Assembly: GCA_025352785.1 (NCBI GenBank)
Contig: JANXSD010000032.1
Span: 1 to 37,892, forward strand
Direction of reading: 5' to 3'
DNA: 37,892 bases
From: Bacteroidota bacterium
GTDB taxonomy: Bacteria; Bacteroidota; Bacteroidia; AKYH767-A; OLB10
Shown here: one piece after another, positions 1 to 8,801 of the stretch
Numbering within the stretch: the first letter of the stretch is position 1
Layout of the letters: each line of letters begins with the position of its first letter
The notes under the pieces: model-generated
What the model saw: only the letters and a program-made list of their open reading frames with translations
Told to the model about the DNA's origin: nothing
The model's database searches: none
Program-made: the position numbers and the translations under genes

Positions 1-588
1 ACTAAGATTGATATTTACATTTTCACTTGCTGGGTTAGGGAATACTTCAAAAGATGAAACGGTAGCAGGTAAATCATTTATTCCAGTGGCAGAATTTAAC
101 AATGCCATTATCGAATCTCTCATGATCGTTGTATCACTTGTAGAGAAACTTTGTGTCGAAAACATTACTCTATGATCCGCACCTCCTAATAATACAACTG
201 TAGGCATTCCAAACCCACCATAATGTGCAACTTGAACAGCGCCACTATCAAACGGTGCATACAGCGATAATCCGTTAGTCGTAACCCATGATGTTGTGTA
301 GGTACAGGTAGTCGAGTTATTGTAAGGCATTGCATAAGCGGTGATCATACCTGGGTGCGATGATAAAATATGATTTGCCATTAATTGAATTCTTTTTGCA
401 GGTGGAGGACAAGCTGAACAGTTTGGCATAAAGAAATGTATTAGTACTGCTTTTCCTGCATTTAAATCTGCGTATAGATCATGCATGTTTCCATTACAGT
501 CCATCCCATTTAATTGCATTGCTGTTTGTGCTTTTGTGATGTTCATTAGAAACATCAATAGGACTGCTAATAAGGTAGTTTTTTTCAA
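1..588 (-). CDS. Secreted thioredoxin-fold protein with T9SS sorting domain (partial)
   Basis: The reading frame is open on the minus strand from a TTG start at 588 to the window edge, giving 196 codons of an incomplete gene. The N-terminus is a Sec signal peptide (MKKTTLLAVLLM..., ending ITKAQ near residue 21). A thioredoxin-like core follows with a CSAC motif (C57, C60) after the strand VLIHFFMPN, and a GMPT cis-proline loop is seen further on. The last visible residues, FEVFPNPASENVNINLS, match the start of a type IX secretion (T9SS type A) sorting domain. Known: such proteins cross the outer membrane through T9SS. Inferred: an extracellular or surface redox/lipid-anchored protein. The TTG start was chosen because the only nearby ATG (codon 12) would destroy the signal peptide. 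The C-terminus lies outside the window. Confidence 0.82.
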   Translation of the reverse strand, partial: MKKTTLLAVLLMFLMNITKAQTAMQLNGMDCNGNMHDLYADLNAGKAVLIHFFMPNCSACPPPAKRIQLMANHILSSHPGMITAYAMPYNNSTTCTYTTSWVTTNGLSLYAPFDSGAVQVAHYGGFGMPTVVLLGGADHRVMFSTQSFSTSDTTIMRDSIMALLNSATGINDLPATVSSFEVFPNPASENVNINLS

Positions 589-761
589 TGTGTTAGAGTT
601 TTATGTTTTATTAATTGTTTATGATTCTTAATGGATAAGTTTTATTTCTCTCAGAAATTATCTTTGTGATAGGTACAAACAAAGTCGACCGTTCAAAATG
701 ACGGTAAACAAACGAAGCATAGTTAAATTTAAAAATTAAATCTAAACTTGCTTAAAATAAA

Positions 762-1148
762 TCAAATAAGGAAAATGCCATCCAAAAGGTAGATCGGCAC
801 TTTGGAATTATTCGGCGGCGGACGATAAAAAGCCGATGAATAATTAGTATATAATGTGGAAGGAATAAATTCGCAAAAGGAAACTAAATTAATATCGAAA
901 TCAGGCACCGCACTTTTAAAAATAAGTTGGTTTGTTTTTGCTAAATCTTTTTGAGCCTTTAGTGTTGTAGTTTTACTTTTACAACATCCTGGTTTCATCA
1001 CTTTTTTACCACAAGCACATCTATGGTCATTCGAAGAAACTAAGGTGACAGAAGCAATTTTGCCACCGCAACTATGAATGGTAACAGCTATTCCTGAATT
1101 TGTGATCAGGAATAAAAAAAGCATTAAAATAGCTGTGACTTTTTTCAT
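762..1148 (-). CDS. HYC_CC_PP-family small Cys-rich exported protein
   Basis: A 128-residue protein from the ATG at 1148; an in-frame start nine codons upstream lacks support and would overlap the promoter. It has an N-terminal hydrophobic signal segment (residues about 5-23), then HSC (H25, C27), CAC (C44, C46), a GCC pair (C55, C56) and a C-terminal RPPP stretch before a hydrophobic tail. The HxC...CC...PPP order is the signature of the Bacteroidota HYC_CC_PP family. The family's biochemical role is not established; members are often near metal-efflux or TonB genes, which suggests metal binding (inference). It is monocistronic here, with a TATCTTTG promoter box 8 bases upstream of the start. 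Confidence 0.75.
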   Translation of the reverse strand: MKKVTAILMLFLFLITNSGIAVTIHSCGGKIASVTLVSSNDHRCACGKKVMKPGCCKSKTTTLKAQKDLAKTNQLIFKSAVPDFDINLVSFCEFIPSTLYTNYSSAFYRPPPNNSKVPIYLLDGIFLI

Positions 1149-1156
1149 TTGGTTAG

Positions 1157-1164
1157 CAAAGATA
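1157..1164 (-). promoter_or_regulatory. Bacteroidota -7 promoter box (TATCTTTG) for the HYC_CC_PP gene
   Basis: Read on the minus strand this is TATCTTTG, a perfect TAnnTTTG. It ends 8 bases before the ATG at 1148, so the transcript would have almost no leader. This spacing also supports the downstream ATG over the longer reading. Confidence 0.6.
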
Positions 1165-1363
1165 AGAGTATCCACTAATCAATAATAACTATCCCGGTTA
1201 TTATATCTCAATACATTGATAATCAATATATAATATTTCTTAACACCATTTAACTGTTTCACATCCATAACTATATTTTGAATTCATGGTATTTGCAAAA
1301 TTGTTTTCTACTTATGATTCATATTAAAGTATCAAATTTGATATCCAATTTAATTCTTAGTGT

Positions 1364-2398
1364 TTAACCTTCACTTGTCATCACCATCGGAATAACCTTT
1401 TTTCCAATCAATTCAATGGCATTTAATAATTTCTCTTGCGATAATCCTGCGTTATCCATTTGAAAAGTTAATCGTGAAATGCCTCCTAATGCTTTACTAT
1501 GACGAATAATTTTTTCTGCAACATCTTTTGGTCCGCCAACAATTAATGCTCCTGTGTCGCCTGTCTGTGCATCGAAGTGTGGTCTTGTAACTGGTGGCCA
1601 TCCTCGCTCTCTGCCAATGCGAGTAAATGTTTCAGCATAACCCGGAAAATAATCGTTGATAGCTTCTTCTCTTGAATTGCCAACATATCCCAATGAATGT
1701 AATCCAATTTTTAATTTTTCAGGAGCGTGACCGGCGGCAATTCCAGCTTTTTTATAAAGATCAATCAACGGACGAAAGCGATGTGTTTCGCCGCCAATTA
1801 CAGCAACCATTAAAGGCAATCCTAATGTTCCTGCGCGAACAAATGAGGATGGCGTTCCACCAACTCCAACCCAAATGGGTAAAGGATTTTGTAATGGTCG
1901 TGGATAGATAGCTTGTTGTTTTAATGCAGGACGAAATTTTCCCGACCAACTTACAATTTCATTATCACGAATTTTTAAAAGCAAATTTAATTTCTCTTCA
2001 AACAATTCATCATAATCATGAAGATCAAAACCAAACAGTGGAAATGCCTCCGTAAATGAACCTCTTCCTGCAACAATTTCTGCTCTTCCATCAGAAATCA
2101 AATCCAATGTTGCAAAATTTTGAAAAACACGTACAGGATCAGCAGCACTTAAAACTGTTACTGCACTTGTAAGACGAATATTTTTGGTTTGTGCAGCAGC
2201 AGCAGCAAGTATCACTATGGGTGCTGAATCCAAAAATTCTTTTCGATGATGTTCACCAATTCCAAAAATTCCTAGACCACATTTATCAGCATGCACTATT
2301 TTCTCCAGTAAATGATGAATTCCATTTCTGTTACGTTGGGAACTATCATTTTTTATATCCGTTGATACAGATGCGAAACTGTCAATACCTATTTCCAT
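1364..2398 (-). CDS. LLM-class flavin-dependent oxidoreductase
   Basis: A 344-residue protein of the bacterial luciferase-like monooxygenase superfamily (TIM barrel; FMN or F420 as flavin). The sequence opens with MEIGIDSFAS. It then shows the family's GIGEHHRKEF segment, TKNIRLTSAVTVLSAADPVR, and the conserved DLISDGRAEIVAGRG turn around residues 100-115. PLPIWVGVGG near residue 175 and a VGGPKDVAEKI helix near 287 complete the family pattern. Full length for the family. The substrate cannot be told from sequence. It lies downstream of secA, separated by a probable terminator, so it is probably transcribed alone. The ATG at 2398 is the natural start (MEIGID is the typical first strand). Confidence 0.9.
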   Translation of the reverse strand: MEIGIDSFASVSTDIKNDSSQRNRNGIHHLLEKIVHADKCGLGIFGIGEHHRKEFLDSAPIVILAAAAAQTKNIRLTSAVTVLSAADPVRVFQNFATLDLISDGRAEIVAGRGSFTEAFPLFGFDLHDYDELFEEKLNLLLKIRDNEIVSWSGKFRPALKQQAIYPRPLQNPLPIWVGVGGTPSSFVRAGTLGLPLMVAVIGGETHRFRPLIDLYKKAGIAAGHAPEKLKIGLHSLGYVGNSREEAINDYFPGYAETFTRIGRERGWPPVTRPHFDAQTGDTGALIVGGPKDVAEKIIRHSKALGGISRLTFQMDNAGLSQEKLLNAIELIGKKVIPMVMTSEG

Positions 2399-2447
2399 GG
2401 AACTTAAAATTAGTTTTTCGTAATTTAATTTTTTAATAGAAATAAAA

Positions 2448-2475
2448 AAGAGGAAAATTTTTCAATCTTCCTCTT
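2448..2475 (-). terminator. Probable rho-independent terminator of secA
   Basis: Inverted repeat AAGAGGAA (2448-2455) / TTCCTCTT (2468-2475) with a 12-base loop. On the minus strand it is followed by a T-rich run (CTTTTTTATTT). It lies between the secA stop and the LLM oxidoreductase start. Confidence 0.5.
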
Positions 2476-2556
2476 AATATTATTTATTTAAAATTTTTTC
2501 ATCTTCAAATCAACACATTTTCATCCCGATTGCTATAGGGACGTCAAATTATCATT

Positions 2557-5500
2557 TCAACTTTCCACCATCGCCCCATGGCAATTTTTGAATTTTTTTC
2601 CAGAGCCGCAAGGGCAAGGCTCATTTCTACCGGTGGTAATTTCTTTTTTTGCAGGTTGTGGTTTTGCAGCAGGAGCTTGTGGACCTCCTTCCATTTGCGG
2701 ACCTCCTGTGGAATTACTATTTTGATGGAACTCATCATGCGTAGTGCGCAGTCGACTCATATCCGTTTTTTGTGGCGCAGCTACTTGTTTTACCTGACGA
2801 GGCTCATCAGCAGCAACAGCACCTTTAAATAAAAATGACATCGTATCTCGGTTAATCTCATCAATCATTTTCTTGAACAACTCAAATGATTCAAACTTAT
2901 AAATCAACAAAGGATCTTTCTGCTCATAAACTGCATTCTGTACACTCTGCTTCAATTCATCCATATCACGTAAATGCTCTTTCCATGCATCATCAATCAA
3001 TGAAAGTGTTACGTTGCGTTCAAATGCACTTATCAACTCACGACCATGCGACTCATACGATTTTTTCAAATTAGCAAGCACTTGAATGTTGTGAATACCA
3101 TCGGTAAATGGAACAACAATATTTTCGAAACTTTGTGATGGCTGCTCGTAAACTCCTTTAATAACTGGAAACGATCGCTCTGCAATTAGTTTTGCTTTGA
3201 AACGATAATGTTCATCCAACGAATGATATAATCGATCACTCAAATCTTCTAATTTGGCATTCATAAAATCCTCTTTCGTAAACGGATTTTCAATAGCGAA
3301 AATACGTATCAATTCTAAACCGAAAGCATCGTAATCACGCTCATCATCATATTGCGTTAAAATCGTATCGCTCAAATCAAAAAGCATGTTTTGTAAATCA
3401 AGCGCCAATCGTTCACCATACAATGCATGACGACGTTTCTTGTAAATCACTTCGCGTTGTGCATTCATCACATCATCGTATTCTAATAAACGCTTTCTAA
3501 TTCCAAAGTTGTTTTCTTCCACTTTGCGTTGAGCACGTTCAATAGATTTGGTGATCATACTATGTTGAATCACTTCACCTTCTTTCAGTCCTAAACGATC
3601 CATCAAACTAGCAATACGTTCCGACCCAAAAAGACGCATCAAGTTATCTTCTAGTGAAACAAAAAACTGAGTACTACCTGGATCTCCTTGTCGTCCTGAT
3701 CGCCCGCGTAATTGCCTATCCACACGACGAGATTCATGCCGCTCTGTTCCGATGATTGCTAATCCACCTGATTCTTTAACGCCAGCACCTAACTTAATAT
3801 CTGTTCCACGACCGGCCATGTTGGTTGCAATCGTTACAGTACTCGGTTGCCCCGCTGCTGCTACAATTTCTGCTTCACGCTGATGTAATTTTGCATTCAA
3901 TACATTATGTTTAATCTTACGTTGATTAAGCATCCTACTCAACAATTCAGAAACTTCAACTGATGTTGTTCCCACCAATACCGGACGACCTGCTTTTGTT
4001 AAGCGATCAATCTCTTCGATAACAGCATTGTACTTTTCACGAACTGTTTTATAAACTAAATCTTCTTCGTCTTTACGAGAAATATTTCGATGCGTAGGAA
4101 TAACAACAACATCTAATTTATATATTTCCCAAAACTCACCAGCTTCTGTTTCTGCAGTACCTGTCATACCTGCAAGCTTATGATACATCCTAAAGAAATT
4201 TTGTAAAGTAACAGTAGCATACGTTTGTGTTGCTGCTTCTACCTTTACATTTTCTTTCGCTTCAATGGCTTGATGTAATCCATCACTATAACGACGACCA
4301 TCTAGCACACGACCCGTTTGCTCGTCAACAATTTTAATTTTACCATCTTGTATGATGTACTCCACATCACGCTCATACAAAGCATACGCGCGTAACAATT
4401 GGTTAATAGTATGTATACGTTCTGACTTAATAGCAAAGTCACGTAGTAATGTTTCTTTCTTCTCTAATTTTTCCTCAGCAGAAAGAGCTGATTTTTCAAG
4501 ATCAGCAATTACAGAACCCACATCTGGCATCTCAAAAAAGTGTGCATCACTTGAGTCTGTAGAAATTTTATCGATCCCTTTTTCAGTCATATCAATGCTA
4601 TGATTTTTTTCATCGATCGTGAAATAAAGTTCAGGATCAATTTTCTCACGCATCAAACGACCTTGCTCAGCCATATAAGCATTTTCTGTTTTTTGTAATA
4701 ATGCTTTAGCTCCTGGCTCACTCAATAATTTAATGAGCGCACGATGTTTGGGTAATCCTCGATTTGCACGAAGCAATGAAATTCCTACTTCATCTTGTTT
4801 CTCTTTTACATCAAGATTTTTCTTTGCATCAGCAATTAATGTGTTGATATAATTACGTTGTGCTGTTACTAATTCTTCAATCTTTGGTTTCAATTCATAA
4901 AACTCTTGATCATCACCACGTGGTGTTGGACCAGAAATAATTAACGGAGTACGCGCATCATCAATCAATACCGAATCAACCTCATCCACTATGGCGTAAT
5001 GATGTTCGCGCTGTACCATATCTTCAGGGCTGCGAGCCATGTTATCTCGTAAATAATCAAAACCAAATTCGTTATTTGTTCCGTAAGTAACATCAGCTAA
5101 ATAAGCTTTGCGACGATCAGGAGAATTAGGTTGATGCTTATCAATACAATCAACAGTTAATCCGAGAAATTCGAAAATTGGACCGTTCCATTCGGAGTCA
5201 CGCTTAGCTAAGTAATCATTCACTGTTACCACGTGAACTCCGCGACCTGCTAAAGCATTCAGGTAAATCGGCAATGTAGCAACCAATGTTTTACCTTCAC
5301 CAGTCGCCATCTCCGAAATTTTTCCTTGATGCAAAACTGTAGCACCAATTAATTGCACATCATAATGCAACATGTCCCATTTCATTGGAATTCCAGCAGC
5401 AAGCCATTCGTTTTTATAAAATGCTTTGTCGCCTTTAATCACTACACTATTACGTTTTACTGATAAATCACGATCCAATTGAGAAGCGGTAACTTCTAGT

Positions 5501-5892
5501 TCGTCATTTTCTTTAAAACGGTGAGCAGTTTCCTTCACCACGGCGAAAGCACGCGGAAGAATCTCCAATAAAATCTCTTCGATTTTCTGGTTACGCTCTT
5601 TTTTGAGCGCATCTACACGTGTAAAGATGAGTTCCTTCTCTTGAAGATCCATTTCAGGATTCGACTCCGCATTATTTGTGAGCTCTTGTAGCTCCGTTTC
5701 GATGGTTTGAATATGATCCTGAATACGCTGACGGAATTCAGCAGTACAGTTTCGTAACTCATCATTACTGAGTAATTGCAGTTCGTCGTATTCTTTATTG
5801 ATAAGTCCAACATAAGGACCTAACTCTTTTAAATCACGATCTGACTTACTTCCTACAAACTTTTTGAGGATATTATTAAAGAAATTTAACAT
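2557..5892 (-). CDS. secA: Preprotein translocase ATPase SecA
   Basis: A 1,111-residue SecA, the motor that pushes unfolded preproteins through SecYEG using ATP. Visible features in order: the N-terminal helix; MATGEGKT Walker A (about residues 195-202); [13 protein letters not shown]; the Walker B-like [16 protein letters not shown] (about 302-316); the preprotein-binding and helical scaffold region; [13 protein letters not shown] and [14 protein letters not shown] of the second motor domain; and a C-terminal SEC-C zinc motif ([14 protein letters not shown]). The length, longer than the roughly 900 residues of E. coli SecA, is normal for Bacteroidota. ATG at 5892 follows a TACCTTTG box. Monocistronic. 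Confidence 0.99.
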   Translation of the reverse strand: MLNFFNNILKKFVGSKSDRDLKELGPYVGLINKEYDELQLLSNDELRNCTAEFRQRIQDHIQTIETELQELTNNAESNPEMDLQEKELIFTRVDALKKERNQKIEEILLEILPRAFAVVKETAHRFKENDELEVTASQLDRDLSVKRNSVVIKGDKAFYKNEWLAAGIPMKWDMLHYDVQLIGATVLHQGKISEMATGEGKTLVATLPIYLNALAGRGVHVVTVNDYLAKRDSEWNGPIFEFLGLTVDCIDKHQPNSPDRRKAYLADVTYGTNNEFGFDYLRDNMARSPEDMVQREHHYAIVDEVDSVLIDDARTPLIISGPTPRGDDQEFYELKPKIEELVTAQRNYINTLIADAKKNLDVKEKQDEVGISLLRANRGLPKHRALIKLLSEPGAKALLQKTENAYMAEQGRLMREKIDPELYFTIDEKNHSIDMTEKGIDKISTDSSDAHFFEMPDVGSVIADLEKSALSAEEKLEKKETLLRDFAIKSERIHTINQLLRAYALYERDVEYIIQDGKIKIVDEQTGRVLDGRRYSDGLHQAIEAKENVKVEAATQTYATVTLQNFFRMYHKLAGMTGTAETEAGEFWEIYKLDVVVIPTHRNISRKDEEDLVYKTVREKYNAVIEEIDRLTKAGRPVLVGTTSVEVSELLSRMLNQRKIKHNVLNAKLHQREAEIVAAAGQPSTVTIATNMAGRGTDIKLGAGVKESGGLAIIGTERHESRRVDRQLRGRSGRQGDPGSTQFFVSLEDNLMRLFGSERIASLMDRLGLKEGEVIQHSMITKSIERAQRKVEENNFGIRKRLLEYDDVMNAQREVIYKKRRHALYGERLALDLQNMLFDLSDTILTQYDDERDYDAFGLELIRIFAIENPFTKEDFMNAKLEDLSDRLYHSLDEHYRFKAKLIAERSFPVIKGVYEQPSQSFENIVVPFTDGIHNIQVLANLKKSYESHGRELISAFERNVTLSLIDDAWKEHLRDMDELKQSVQNAVYEQKDPLLIYKFESFELFKKMIDEINRDTMSFLFKGAVAADEPRQVKQVAAPQKTDMSRLRTTHDEFHQNSNSTGGPQMEGGPQAPAAKPQPAKKEITTGRNEPCPCGSGKKFKNCHGAMVES

Positions 5893-5917
5893 GATAATGG
5901 GGATGCAAATTATAGCA

Positions 5918-5925
5918 CAAAGGTA
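5918..5925 (-). promoter_or_regulatory. secA promoter -7 box (TACCTTTG)
   Basis: The minus strand reads TACCTTTG, matching TAnnTTTG, about 25 bases before the secA ATG. Confidence 0.6.
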
Positions 5926-6009
5926 ACGTTAATTGGCTAAATTCTAAACTAGTTTTTCAAGTCGATTAGGCTGGGTTGCTTCTACGGAATATTTATTTGT
6001 GCACAGCTA

Positions 6010-6040
6010 TTGACCTAAGGCTGTTCGAGCGGTATATTTG
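6010..6040 (+). promoter_or_regulatory. Bacteroidota-type promoter (TTG, 20 bases, TATATTTG)
   Basis: TTG at 6010-6012 and TATATTTG at 6033-6040 are separated by 20 bases, close to the spacing of the phylum's -33/-7 promoter. It precedes the ATG at 6063 by 22 bases and argues against the longer upstream reading that begins at 5976, inside the promoter. Confidence 0.6.
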
Positions 6041-6062
6041 TCGGATCAAAGAATACGATTTT

Positions 6063-6551
6063 ATGGCATGGGAAAATGATGATGAGGATTTCGATCCTTC
6101 AGATTTTGAAGCGGGGGAGCCTGATGAAGAGGCACTTGCAGACATTCGCCGTGAGGATGAGCGTATTCAAAAGATGCCATTGATGATTTTAGCACATCAG
6201 ATTTTTGATATTACCGAGGCATTACTTGAAACGTTACCCGATGATGATATGTCGGAACATTATAAAAGTATTATGCTTGAAGATGCACTTACTTTAGCTC
6301 CCAAAATTGCGGGTGCCGAAGGTGCTGACCTCTACACTTTGAGGATGGAAAATGCCGTAATCATAAAAGTGGCTGCCCGTAATCTTCTTACCCAAACCGC
6401 TGGATTAAAAATGATGGGACTTTCTGATGATCGGTATCTCAATGTTTTACGTGATGAACTCGATCTCTTTCGACTGCATTTTATTGATTGGATAAAAACT
6501 TTTGATAAATCAAAAGACATTCAAGATAACTGGGGACTGTTTTACGACTAA
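6063..6551 (+). CDS. Conserved acidic protein of unknown function
   Basis: A 162-residue protein from ATG 6063 (MAWENDDEDFDPSDFEAGEP...). The first 40 residues are highly acidic and probably disordered. The rest is predicted mostly helical (ILAHQIFDITEALLETLPD, ENAVIIKVAARNLLT, YLNVLRDELDLFRLHFIDWI). There is no signal peptide or membrane segment, so it is probably cytoplasmic. I do not recognise a named family; proteins of this kind are seen as 'hypothetical' in Bacteroidota. The start was chosen over 5976 because of the promoter at 6010-6040. It is divergent from secA, and nothing in the context gives a function. Confidence 0.8.
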   Translation: MAWENDDEDFDPSDFEAGEPDEEALADIRREDERIQKMPLMILAHQIFDITEALLETLPDDDMSEHYKSIMLEDALTLAPKIAGAEGADLYTLRMENAVIIKVAARNLLTQTAGLKMMGLSDDRYLNVLRDELDLFRLHFIDWIKTFDKSKDIQDNWGLFYD

Positions 6552-6821
6552 CCCGAAAATGGCCAGTACATGATTAATTCAATCTTATTAATTAGTTACT
6601 CGGTATTTGATATTGCCATTTTTTTTAATTCGTAATTCATCGGAATGTGAAAAAATATCCTTCCTTGTTTTTTTTCTATAAATTGTCAACGAAGAAATCG
6701 TATCAATGCAATAGCGGCAATTTTAAGATATGTTTTTTTAAGCGGATTATTTTGGTTGAAAAATTTGGAAGAGGTAGTTGAAAATAATTTGGGCTGAATT
6801 TTATTCTCACGCTGCATCTAT

Positions 6822-7508
6822 TCATTTGCGCTTTAAAGGATATAAGGATGCAAAAACCAAATTTTCCAAAAATCCGATTACTTTCCCATCATCTTTTATG
6901 TTTCCAAAATCCGTTAACGAAGGAAGATTTCGCATAAAAAAATTTTGATAATGCGCCATCTCAATAATAGTGCTTGACAGCGAACGGGGATATTTATATT
7001 TCGGATTGCATTCTTGAATAATTGCTGCAATCGTGCCGCAAAGGTCTTTGTATGGTTTAAATAATCGTTGCTTATTGTCTTCTGTTACATGCCTTGTCAG
7101 ATATGCTTTCGCACCTTCCATCCTCACAATTTCGTGCAATAGCCGCTCATCAACATGCGTTGTTTGCACATCATCTTTAACCTCTGTGGCAAGTATCTGA
7201 ATTATTTTTTTAAGTTTTATTTCGGGCGACTTGATGTTATTAGTGTGAACCATCACCTTATATTCAAGCCAGCTCCAATACCACGAAACAATGTAAACAA
7301 GTAAACGGTGTTTGTTTTCAAAGTAGCGGTAAATCCCTGCCTCTGTAGTCCCGATTTTTTCAGCAAGTTTTTTGAAAGTGAATAATTCAAATCCTGTTTT
7401 ATGAATGAGAACAATACTGTGCAATAGTATTTCCCTCCCAAGTTCGGTTTCTTCGGGGTTGCGAAGAAAAAGTTTTTCGTTCATCCTTATTTGTAAGGTG
7501 AGTTCCAT
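6822..7508 (-). CDS. TetR/AcrR-family transcriptional regulator
   Basis: A 228-residue regulator from ATG 7508 (MELTLQIRMNEKLFL...); an ATG at 7484 is an alternative start. The helix-turn-helix is typical: SIVLIHKTGFELFTFKKLA then EKIGTTEAGIYRYFENKHRL, with the G-x-YRYF-x-K-LL ending (about residues 30-75). The remaining helices form the ligand-binding/dimer domain, here with unusually aromatic content (VSWYWSWLEY). Known: TetR proteins usually repress a divergent operon and are released by a small ligand or stress. Context: it faces the carbonic anhydrase/TerC/DedA string, and a 34-bp inverted repeat lies between them, so it probably controls that string. The ligand is unknown. Confidence 0.9.
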   Translation of the reverse strand: MELTLQIRMNEKLFLRNPEETELGREILLHSIVLIHKTGFELFTFKKLAEKIGTTEAGIYRYFENKHRLLVYIVSWYWSWLEYKVMVHTNNIKSPEIKLKKIIQILATEVKDDVQTTHVDERLLHEIVRMEGAKAYLTRHVTEDNKQRLFKPYKDLCGTIAAIIQECNPKYKYPRSLSSTIIEMAHYQNFFMRNLPSLTDFGNIKDDGKVIGFLENLVFASLYPLKRK

Positions 7509-7568
7509 AAGCAATATGATTTTGTTGTGAATTTTAAATCCGTTGTAAAAGTAATCATTTATTTTTAA

Positions 7569-7602
7569 ATAGTAATACTATCATTGTAAATATTATTACT
7601 AT
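7569..7602. promoter_or_regulatory. Probable TetR-type operator (34-bp inverted repeat)
   Basis: Arms 7569-7581 and 7590-7602 pair at 12 of 13 positions, with outer perfect arms ATAGTAATA / TATTACTAT and an 8-base centre. The left arm also holds an 11-bp near-palindrome TAGTA-A-TACTA (7570-7580). The right arm runs into the TATCTTTG promoter box at 7600-7607, so a protein bound here would block transcription of the carbonic anhydrase gene. Binding by the adjacent TetR protein is inferred. Confidence 0.55.
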
Positions 7603-7607
7603 CTTTG
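7600..7607 (+). promoter_or_regulatory. -7 promoter box (TATCTTTG) of the carbonic anhydrase/TerC string
   Basis: Perfect TAnnTTTG match, 23 bases before the ATG at 7631; its first three bases lie inside the inverted repeat. I see no good TTG at the expected -33 spacing, which fits a weak or regulated promoter. Confidence 0.55.
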
Positions 7608-7630
7608 CCGCTTAAATAAAATAAGTTAAA

Positions 7631-8326
7631 ATGAAAAAAATCAAAAACATTACAGCAACACTCTGTATTAGCTTGTTTATAGCTTCTTGCGGACAACAGA
7701 AAACTGAAACATCTCATGACGATAAAACTCATGCAACGCATGAAGAAGTTACCATTAACACACCAGACGATGCACTTGCAGCACTTAAAAACGGAAATCA
7801 GCGATTCGTTGACGGCAAGTTGACAAACACCGATTACCAGGAGCAGATTGAACACACAAAATCAGACCAGCATCCGCACTCCTTAATTCTTTCATGCCTT
7901 GATTCACGCATCCCGCCTGAAATTATTTTTGACCAGGGCATCGGAAATATTTTTGTTGCCCGTGTTGCAGGTAATGTGGAAGACCCGAATATTTTAGGCA
8001 GCATGGAATTTGCAACCAAAGTAAAAGGCACAAAACTTATTGTTGTGATGGGGCACAACAAATGCGGTGCGGTTAAAGGTGCTGTTGACAATGCCGAATT
8101 AGGAAACCTTACACAACTTGTTAAGCAGATAAAACCTGCTATCACTGGCGACAAATCCAATCCCGATTTAATGCTTGACGAAACTGCAAAGAATAATGTA
8201 AGGATGACTATTGCAGATATCGTAAAAGACAGCCCTGTGATAAATGAGCTGGTTACAAATGGAAGTGTAAAAATTGTTGGTGCATTTTACGATATCACTT
8301 CGGGTAAAGTCAGTTTCATTGAATAA
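7631..8326 (+). CDS. Beta-class carbonic anhydrase, lipoprotein form
   Basis: A 231-residue protein that interconverts CO2 and bicarbonate. It starts with a lipoprotein signal peptide (MKKIKNITATLCISLFIASC; lipobox Cys20), so the enzyme is probably membrane-anchored outside the cytoplasm. A short His/Asp-rich linker follows, then the beta-CA domain from about residue 45. The zinc site is complete: C89-x-D91-x-R93 (SCLDSR) and H142-x-x-C145 (GHNKCGA). The FDQGIGNIFVARVAGN and ILGSMEFA signatures are present. It is the first gene of the plus-strand module and lies downstream of the operator. A second beta-CA without a signal is at 11101-11733; the two differ in compartment. Confidence 0.95.
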   Translation: MKKIKNITATLCISLFIASCGQQKTETSHDDKTHATHEEVTINTPDDALAALKNGNQRFVDGKLTNTDYQEQIEHTKSDQHPHSLILSCLDSRIPPEIIFDQGIGNIFVARVAGNVEDPNILGSMEFATKVKGTKLIVVMGHNKCGAVKGAVDNAELGNLTQLVKQIKPAITGDKSNPDLMLDETAKNNVRMTIADIVKDSPVINELVTNGSVKIVGAFYDITSGKVSFIE

Positions 8327-8414
8327 CGAATGAAACCAAAAATACAATCGGCCAATTGTTTAAGCAGCGAAAAGTGTAAATACATTAATAATATCAAAAT
8401 AAAAAAGCAAATTT

Positions 8415-8633
8415 ATGAAAGCAGAAATTAAATTCAGTGGCTTTAACTCCCGTCAGGAATTAAAGAATTTCGTTTATGAAAAAGCAAACACGCTCATACG
8501 TATTTATAGAGAATTTATCGACAGCGAAATTTTCCTGCAACTAGATAATTCGCCAACGATAGAAAAGAAATTGTGTGAGATAAGATTGGCAATATCAGGA
8601 AACGATTTTAATGCAAGAACCCGAAGTAAATAA
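8415..8633 (+). CDS. Short HPF/RaiA-like ribosome-associated protein (C-terminally shortened)
   Basis: A 72-residue protein resembling the first two-thirds of the HPF/RaiA (S30AE) fold: a first strand (MKAEIKFSGF), a helix (ELKNFVYEKANTLIRIYREF), a second strand (SEIFLQLDN), then KLCEIRLAISGNDFNA. Family members normally run to about 95-105 residues with a second long helix after the final strand. Here the frame stops right after ARTRSK, so that helix is missing. I see no convincing continuation in another frame. It is either a shortened functional variant or a decaying copy. Full-length HPFs bind the 30S decoding site and silence ribosomes under stress; that role is uncertain for this form. 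It sits between the carbonic anhydrase and terC. Confidence 0.6.
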   Translation: MKAEIKFSGFNSRQELKNFVYEKANTLIRIYREFIDSEIFLQLDNSPTIEKKLCEIRLAISGNDFNARTRSK

Positions 8634-8801
8634 ATTGAATAGGCCAAAACTTAAAAATTGTGAAGGCGCTTAAAAGTAAATAGAAAATCTAAAAATCCAA
8701 ATATTCAATAAAAGAAAAATTGTACCCGTAATTTAAAAACTTACGATAATGAATAAATCAATGTTCCTAAAATTATTTTGTCACACCTCAACAATAAATA
8801 A

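Noticed and set aside
659-666. TATCTTTG box on the plus strand
   Set aside because: No plus-strand gene follows; only a very short ORF is present, so it is probably a chance match.
5976-6062. 29 extra N-terminal residues for the acidic protein
   Set aside because: The extension would lie within the TTG...TATATTTG promoter, and MAWENDDEDF is a natural start.
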